Source: Planctomycetota bacterium (lineage in GTDB: Bacteria > Planctomycetota > Phycisphaerae > Phycisphaerales > UBA1924). Taken from it: 17,720 nt of DNA. Position 1 is the first letter of the stretch; each line of letters opens with the position of its first letter. Below, one piece after another: positions 13,293-17,720 of this stretch. Below the pieces are notes generated by a model that was not told where the DNA came from, did not search any database, and saw nothing but the letters and a program-made list of their open reading frames with translations. The stretch lies in assembly GCA_023434205.1 (NCBI GenBank), contig JAEYTB010000263.1, positions 1 to 17,720 on the forward strand, given 5' to 3'. The translations under genes were made by a program, and so were the position numbers.

Positions 13293-14873
13293 GTGAAGAT
13301 CCGCACCGACGAAATCGCCTCCGTGATCAAGCAGGAAATCGAGCAGTTCGGCGCCGAGCTGGAAGTCTCGGAGGTCGGGCGCGTGGTGGAGGTGGGCGAC
13401 GGCATCGCCCGCATCTACGGCCTCTCCAAGGCCATGGCCGGCGAGCTTCTGGAGTTCCAGACCGAGGGCGGCGCCGTCATGGGCCAGGTGTTCAACCTCG
13501 AGCTCGACACCGTCGGTGCGGTTATTTACGGCGACTACCTCCTCGTGAAGGAGGGGGACATGGTCAAGGCCACGGGCCGCCTCCTTGAGGTGCCCGTCGG
13601 CGAGAGCCTCCTCGGGCGTGTGGTGAACCCCCTGGGCCAGCCCATCGACGATGCGGGGCCGATCACCGCCGCGGAGTTCCGCAAGGTGGACATCATCGCC
13701 CCGGGCATCGCCGAGCGGCAGCCGGTGACCGAGCCGATGCAGACGGGCATCAAGGCCATCGACGCCATGATCCCGGTGGGCCGCGGGCAGCGCGAACTGA
13801 TCATCGGCGACCGCAAGACGGGCAAGACCGCCGTGGCGATCGACACGATCATCAACCAGAAGGAGTTCTGGGGCACGGACAAGGCGGTGGTGTGCGTGTA
13901 CGTCGCCGTGGGCCAGAAGGAGTCCACCGTCGCGGGCGTCGTCGAGACCCTCAAGAAGAACGGGGCGATGGACTACACCATTGTCGTCAACGCCTCCAGC
14001 TCTGACCCGGCCCCCATGCAGTACGTGGCCCCCTACTCGGGCACGGCGATGGCCGAGTACTTCATGTGGTCGGGCCACAAAGACTTCAAACAGAAGACGC
14101 TGCTGGGCAACGGGGCGCCGATGCCGAAGCACGCCCTGTGCATCTACGACGACCTATCGAAGCAGGCCGTGGCGTACCGTCAGATGTCGCTGCTGCTGCG
14201 GCGTCCGCCGGGCCGCGAGGCGTACCCCGGCGACGTGTTCTACCTCCACTCCCGCCTGCTCGAGCGCGCCACCAAGCTCTCCGATGAGAACGGCGGCGGC
14301 TCCATCACCTCGCTGCCGATCATCGAGACGCAGGAGGGCGACGTCTCGGCGTACATCCCGACCAACGTGATCTCGATCACCGACGGCCAGATCTACCTGG
14401 AGCCCGAGCTGTTCTTCTCCGGCGTGCGGCCGGCCATCAACGTGGGTATCTCGGTCAGCCGCGTGGGCGGTAACGCCCAGGTGAAGGCCATGAAGCAGAT
14501 CGCCGGCTCGCTGCGCCTCGACCTCGCGGCCGCCCGCGAGCTTGAGGCCTTCGCGCAGCTGGGCACCGAGCTCGACAAGGCCACCCAGCGCCAGCTCGAC
14601 CGCGGCCGCCGCATGGTCGAGCTCCTGAAGCAGGGCCAGTACACCCCCTTCAACGTCGTGGACCAGATCATCTCCATCTTCGCCGGCACCCGCGGCTACA
14701 TGGACGACATCCCCGTCCCCAGCGTCCGCGCCTTCGAGCAGGGCCTGCTCGAGCACCTCCGCGGCGTGGCCAAGCCCGTCCGCGATGAGCTGGAGGCCAC
14801 GCTGGACATCAAGAAAGTGGAGAAGAAGCTCGAGGAGGCCGTGAAGGCGTTCAAGAGCTCGTTCAAGGCCTGA
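13293..14873 (+). CDS. atpA: F1F0 ATP synthase subunit alpha
   Basis: The product is 526 residues. The GTG at 13293 has AAGGGA 8-9 bases upstream and starts with KIRTDEIASVIKQEI, as in the family. An N-terminal beta-barrel (1-95) precedes the nucleotide-binding domain with P-loop GDRKTGKT (172-179), then ALCIYDDLSKQAVAYRQ (Walker B), and GISVSRVGGNAQ with the alpha Arg (Arg390). The C-terminal helical domain runs from about 395. Alpha forms the alternating non-catalytic sites of the cytoplasmic F1 head. The protein is slightly long (E. coli has 513). The excess is a loop of about 17 extra residues at about 258-280 (MWSGHKDFKQKTLLGNGAPM), just before the Walker B strand. Neither atpH upstream nor atpG/atpD downstream is present, so the gene is outside a normal atp operon. 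A strong terminator follows at 14901. Confidence 0.97.
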   Translation: MKIRTDEIASVIKQEIEQFGAELEVSEVGRVVEVGDGIARIYGLSKAMAGELLEFQTEGGAVMGQVFNLELDTVGAVIYGDYLLVKEGDMVKATGRLLEVPVGESLLGRVVNPLGQPIDDAGPITAAEFRKVDIIAPGIAERQPVTEPMQTGIKAIDAMIPVGRGQRELIIGDRKTGKTAVAIDTIINQKEFWGTDKAVVCVYVAVGQKESTVAGVVETLKKNGAMDYTIVVNASSSDPAPMQYVAPYSGTAMAEYFMWSGHKDFKQKTLLGNGAPMPKHALCIYDDLSKQAVAYRQMSLLLRRPPGREAYPGDVFYLHSRLLERATKLSDENGGGSITSLPIIETQEGDVSAYIPTNVISITDGQIYLEPELFFSGVRPAINVGISVSRVGGNAQVKAMKQIAGSLRLDLAAARELEAFAQLGTELDKATQRQLDRGRRMVELLKQGQYTPFNVVDQIISIFAGTRGYMDDIPVPSVRAFEQGLLEHLRGVAKPVRDELEATLDIKKVEKKLEEAVKAFKSSFKA

Positions 14874-14900
14874 GCGGTTCTGATGATCGAAGCTTGGCAG

Positions 14901-14929
14901 GGGCCCCGCTGTGCGGGGCCCTTTCTCTT
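14901..14929 (+). terminator. Rho-independent terminator of atpA
   Basis: GGGCCCCGC (14901-14909), loop TGT, GCGGGGCCC (14913-14921), then TTTCTCTT. This is a perfect 9-bp GC stem with a T-rich tail, 27 bases after the TGA. It shows that atpA is not co-transcribed with a downstream atpG. Confidence 0.9.
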
Positions 14930-15023
14930 GCGCGGGCGGCTCGAAAAAAAGGCCAGTGTTTTGTGGCCGTGCGCAGCGGGTTGGTGCGCCATGATGTACA
15001 GGGAGACCCACAGGAGCCTCGCC

Positions 15024-16250
15024 ATGCGCACCGCCATCTTTCTGCTTGCCGCCGCCGCGTCTACTGCTCAGGCTGACTGGACGTTCGTGAACCTTCACCC
15101 GGCGGGGGCGACCGAGTCGGCGGCTAACGGGGTAGGGATCACGCCCGGCGGGGTGCGGCAGGTGGGGTACGCGTCGGTCGGGGGCGTGCCGCACGCGGCG
15201 ATGTGGTCGGGGACCGCGGCGGGCTGGGCGGACCTCAACCCCGTCGCCGGCGCGGCCTCGACGCTTTACGGGGTGGACGGCAACCTGCAGGTGGGCGCGG
15301 TAGGGGGCGGCGGGTTCTCCGCCGCGAGCACCTGGAACGGCACGGCCGCGTCGTGGGTCAACATCAGCGGCGGGGTCCACTCCACGGCGCTGTGCGTGAG
15401 CGACGGGCTCGTGGGCGGGAGCTACCGCGACGGCACGGTCGACCGCTCCTGCACGTGGACGGGCTCGACCATGACGCCGCTGGGCGGGCGCGGCATCTTG
15501 GGCGTGTCGTTTGGCGTGCGCGTGACCAACGAGTTCGCGGGGTCGTTCCCGATCTCGGGGACGGAGGCCTTCATGTACCACGCCGGCTCGAACACGGCCA
15601 TCAGCCTGGAGCCGCCCAACGGCTACTTCTCCGGCGTGAACGCCGCGAGCGGCGGGCTGCAGGCGGGCTGGATCCACTTTGACTCCATCACCGGCCCCAT
15701 CCACGCGATCATCTGGAACGGCAGCCCCAGCTCCTACGTGGACGTCCACCCCGCCGCCGCGCGCGAGTCCCGGCTGACGGGCATCAGCACCGGCGCGCAG
15801 TGCGGGTACGTGCGCGTGGTTGACCCCAACGACATCAACATGAACCTGGTGAGCCACGCGTCGGCGTGGTTTGGCAGCGCCGGCACGTGGGTGGACCTGC
15901 ACGGGTTCCTGCCCGCCGGCTTCCGCGAGTCGACCACAACGGGCGTGTACTCGCCCGACGGGCAGACGGTGCACGTGGTCGGCCACGGCGTGAACAACAC
16001 CACCGGGCGGCGCGAGGCGCTGCTGTGGGTCCACACCCCTACGCAGCCCCCGCAGTGCGGGACGGCCGACTTTGACGGCGACGGCGACGTCGGCACCGAT
16101 GCGGACATCGAATCGTTCTTCGCGTGCCTCGCGGGGAGCTGCTGCCCCGCGTGCTTCGCGGGCGGGGCAGACTTCAACGGCGACGGCGACACCGGGACCG
16201 ACGCCGACATCGAGTCGTTCTTCCGCGTGCTCGCCGGCGGGGCGTGCTGA
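15024..16250 (+). CDS. Secreted HAF-like repeat protein with GC-type dockerin tail
   Basis: The product is 408 residues. The ATG at 15024 has AGGAG 8 bases upstream and opens a short Sec signal peptide (residues 1-18, cut after AQA). An earlier in-frame ATG at 14883 would read through the atpA terminator and is rejected. Residues about 19-340 hold degenerate repeats of 45-60 residues of the form (GxQxGYxxxxGxxHAxxWxGxxxxxxDLxP), like the HAF or propeller-type repeats of secreted bacterial proteins (PHAAMWSG..WADLNP, SAASTWNG..WVNISG, IHAIIWNG..YVDVHP, SHASAWFG..WVDLHG). Residues 345-408 are the six-Cys tail ending GGAC. No catalytic motif is seen. It is the only intact tailed gene on the plus strand and is separated from atpA by a terminator. 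The 3' end is convergent with the HDOD gene, 13 bases away. Confidence 0.88.
   Translation: MRTAIFLLAAAASTAQADWTFVNLHPAGATESAANGVGITPGGVRQVGYASVGGVPHAAMWSGTAAGWADLNPVAGAASTLYGVDGNLQVGAVGGGGFSAASTWNGTAASWVNISGGVHSTALCVSDGLVGGSYRDGTVDRSCTWTGSTMTPLGGRGILGVSFGVRVTNEFAGSFPISGTEAFMYHAGSNTAISLEPPNGYFSGVNAASGGLQAGWIHFDSITGPIHAIIWNGSPSSYVDVHPAAARESRLTGISTGAQCGYVRVVDPNDINMNLVSHASAWFGSAGTWVDLHGFLPAGFRESTTTGVYSPDGQTVHVVGHGVNNTTGRREALLWVHTPTQPPQCGTADFDGDGDVGTDADIESFFACLAGSCCPACFAGGADFNGDGDTGTDADIESFFRVLAGGAC
16056..16250 (+). repeat. GC-type dockerin-like tail, copy 6
   Basis: This copy encodes 64 residues with GDVGTDADIE in loop 1 and GDTGTDADIE in loop 2. It has GSCCPAC in place of GNCCPTC, the linker FAGG and the end GGAC. 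It is the only copy on the plus strand. Confidence 0.85.
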
Positions 16251-16254
16251 CGCG

Positions 16255-16273
16255 GGCGGCGGGTTACGCCGCC
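16255..16273. terminator. Short hairpin between convergent genes, weak bidirectional terminator candidate
   Basis: A 7-bp stem GGCGGCG/CGCCGCC (16255-16261 with 16267-16273) closes a 5-base loop. It overlaps the stop codon of the HDOD gene and lies 5 bases after the stop of the tailed gene. There is no T-run, so it is weak evidence. Confidence 0.25.
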
Positions 16274-17720
16274 TCGAGGCGTGTGCGGGCGGCGGGGCGG
16301 GTGTCGGCGAGCGAGACGAGGGCCTTCTCCAGGCGCTCCATCTGGAGCGGGAGCGTGTGCTGCTCGAAGGGGGCGGCCCCGAAGGCCGCGGGCTCAAAGA
16401 AGCAGGCGTGCGAGTTGGCCAGGGCCAGCACGGGCAGGGCCTCCAGGCCGTGCTCGGCGCACACGGCGCGGGCCTGCTCGCGCAGCCACGCCCGCTCGCC
16501 CGGCGCGCCCACGCGGAGCACGAGCAGGTTGGGCGTCTCGGCGCCGGCCAGCACGCCCATCGACCGCAGGGCGTGCTCGGCGGGGTTGATGGCCGGCTCG
16601 CGCGCCACGCACCAGGCGCGCACCGCCGCGAGGCCCGGGCGCGGGGCGGGCTTGCCCCCGCCCGCGTCGTCGGCCGCGTGCATGAGCATGCTGGCGCGGA
16701 GGTCGCTGAACTGGTCCGCCGCCTCGGCGCACACCGACGCGACCACGCCGGGCTTGAGGCCCAGGGCGGCCACGAACTCCTCGACGGGGTAGAGCACGTC
16801 GTTGCCGCTGCTGCCCCAGCCGGCGCCGTGGGCGAGCCGGTTGGCCAGCGCGAGCGTGGCGGCCTCGGGCAGGGCCCGGGGGGCGGTGGAGCGGATGTTC
16901 CCGACGCTCAGGTGGTGGTAGGCGATCGGCGCCACCAGGTCCGCGGGGAAGGTCCACCCACGCAGCAGGCGGTCGGTGAGGTCGGCGTGGTTGAGCAGCA
17001 GCAGCCGGGTCTCGACCGCCTCCAGCGGGAGCGCGAGCTTCTCCGCCACGTCGAGCACGCCCGCGTAGATGTCGCCCAGCCGCTCGACGAAGAGCATGCG
17101 GCCCACGTCGTGCAGCAGCCCGGCGGTGAACATCGCGTCGGCGTGCTCGCCCGCGCAGCCGCGGGCCCGCGCGAGCCCCGCGGCGAGCAGGCCGGTGCCG
17201 ATGCAGTGCTCCCAGAAGCGGTCGGCCCGCAGCCGCGCGCAGCCCCCCGCCCCGCCCGCTCCCTTGAAGTGGTCCATCACGCTCATGGCGAGGATGGTCT
17301 GGCGGATCTGCGCCGAGCCGATCCGCGCCACCGCCTTGGCGACGTTGTCGAGCGGGTCGCCGCGCCGGTAGAGCGGCGAGTTGGCCAGCCGCAGGATGCG
17401 CAGCGACATGGCCTGGTCCTGGCGGATGGCGCGGGCCACGGCGTCCACCGAGGCCGACCCGCTGCCCGTGAGCGAGAGCACCTGGCGTGCCGCGGGGCCC
17501 ATCGCCCGCAGTTCATTGCCCGTGAGCACGCGGTCGAGCAGCTCCTGCCGCCCGATGATGGGCTTGAGCGACTTGAGCGCCTCGAGCGCCTCCGCGGCGG
17601 TGGGGTTGGCCGGCAGCACGGGCGGCTCGGGGCGGGCGGCGTGCGCGAGGGGGGAGCCGCCGACGCGGGCGGGCGCGGCGGCGGTATCGGTGACGGGGGC
17701 GGGGGCGGGGGCGGGGGCGG
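16264..17720 (-). CDS. HDOD-domain signalling protein, 5' end beyond the window
   Basis: The frame is open from the stop at 16264 to the right edge. A GTG at 17619 would give 451 residues, but it has no clear ribosome binding site. The frame continues upstream as a Pro/Ala-rich stretch (repeated Ala-Pro at the edge), so the true start is probably outside. Numbered from 17619, residues about 20-225 form an HDOD domain: LLDRVLTGNELRAMGPAARQVL, the strand-helix IRQDQAMSLRILRLANSPLY, and AGLLHDVGRML with an HD pair (170-171). HDOD proteins act in bacterial signal transduction, often with two-component or c-di-GMP systems. The C-terminal 200 residues (ETPNLLVLRVGAPGERAWLREQARAVC) are unassigned and may be a second sensor-like domain. 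It is convergent with the 15024-16250 gene. Confidence 0.88.
   Translation of the reverse strand, partial: APAPAPAPVTDTAAAPARVGGSPLAHAARPEPPVLPANPTAAEALEALKSLKPIIGRQELLDRVLTGNELRAMGPAARQVLSLTGSGSASVDAVARAIRQDQAMSLRILRLANSPLYRRGDPLDNVAKAVARIGSAQIRQTILAMSVMDHFKGAGGAGGCARLRADRFWEHCIGTGLLAAGLARARGCAGEHADAMFTAGLLHDVGRMLFVERLGDIYAGVLDVAEKLALPLEAVETRLLLLNHADLTDRLLRGWTFPADLVAPIAYHHLSVGNIRSTAPRALPEAATLALANRLAHGAGWGSSGNDVLYPVEEFVAALGLKPGVVASVCAEAADQFSDLRASMLMHAADDAGGGKPAPRPGLAAVRAWCVAREPAINPAEHALRSMGVLAGAETPNLLVLRVGAPGERAWLREQARAVCAEHGLEALPVLALANSHACFFEPAAFGAAPFEQHTLPLQMERLEKALVSLADTRPAARTRLEAA
17695..17720. repeat. GGGGGC simple-sequence repeat
   Basis: Four and a third copies of GGGGGC run to the window edge. 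On the minus strand they encode alternating Pro and Ala in the N-terminal part of the HDOD protein. The array may be longer beyond the edge. Confidence 0.85.

Noticed and set aside
13785..13840. GDRKTGKT instead of GDRQTGKT in the alpha-subunit P-loop as an unusual change
   Set aside because: I recall Lys at this position in alpha subunits of other bacterial groups, such as actinobacteria. The catalytically important residues of the loop are unchanged.
98..16250. Short spaced repeats (TCGGTGCC, TCGCCGTC and similar) as a possible CRISPR or tandem array
   Set aside because: They encode the two Asp-rich loops of the conserved C-terminal tail, in frame each time. There are no unique spacers and no regular array.
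12891..16397. Long minus-strand open frames opposite atpA and the HAF-like gene
   Set aside because: They are antisense to the certain atpA gene and to a gene with signal peptide and tail. Composition is typical of GC-rich shadow frames.

Overview
The window is GC-rich, gene-dense bacterial DNA. Nearly every gene has a clear Shine-Dalgarno site, and GTG starts are frequent. Five intact secreted-protein genes and one gene remnant end in an almost identical 61-64 residue, six-cysteine, double Asp-rich tail whose last residue is Cys. This looks like the 'GC-type dockerin' tail of Planctomycetota, especially Phycisphaerae, so a Phycisphaerae-like planctomycete is the best guess. The assignment rests on recall of family features; no search was run. 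No rRNA, tRNA, CRISPR array, transposase or phage gene was seen, and no gap between genes exceeds 300 bases.

Layout. Position 1-88 holds the last codons of a plus-strand gene. 98-439 is a remnant of a PA14-domain/tail protein whose 5' end lies inside the terminator of the next gene. Then come two tandem blocks of the same design. Block A has a minus-strand secreted protein (466-2277) divergent from a plus-strand cytosolic protein (2445-3689). Block B has a minus-strand secreted beta-propeller protein (3889-6384) divergent from a paralogue of that cytosolic protein (6547-7743). The secreted partners share a homologous EPND-type domain, Cys-rich GACC modules and the tail, in different orders. 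Both divergent gaps carry the palindrome TCGTACGA between predicted back-to-back promoters. I consider this duplicated two-gene unit the best candidate for an undescribed system: a regulator-like protein paired with a surface or secreted protein.

7764-9197 encodes a metallo-beta-lactamase/double-rhodanese enzyme of sulfur metabolism. 9305-11872 (two predicted seven-bladed propellers) and 11979-12749 (DNRLRE-like beta-sandwich) are further tailed secreted proteins, both on the minus strand. 12885-13103 encodes a 72-residue lipoprotein. 13293-14873 is atpA, the F1 ATP synthase alpha subunit, standing alone without other atp genes and carrying an extra loop of about 17 residues. 15024-16250 is a tailed secreted protein with HAF-like repeats. 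16264 to the window end is an HDOD signalling protein that remains open off the edge through an Ala-Pro repeat.

How the genes fit together. The secreted proteins are probably directed to one cell-surface or extracellular destination by the common tail. The remaining genes (sulfur oxidation, ATP synthesis, HDOD signalling) are housekeeping or regulatory and show no obvious link to them.
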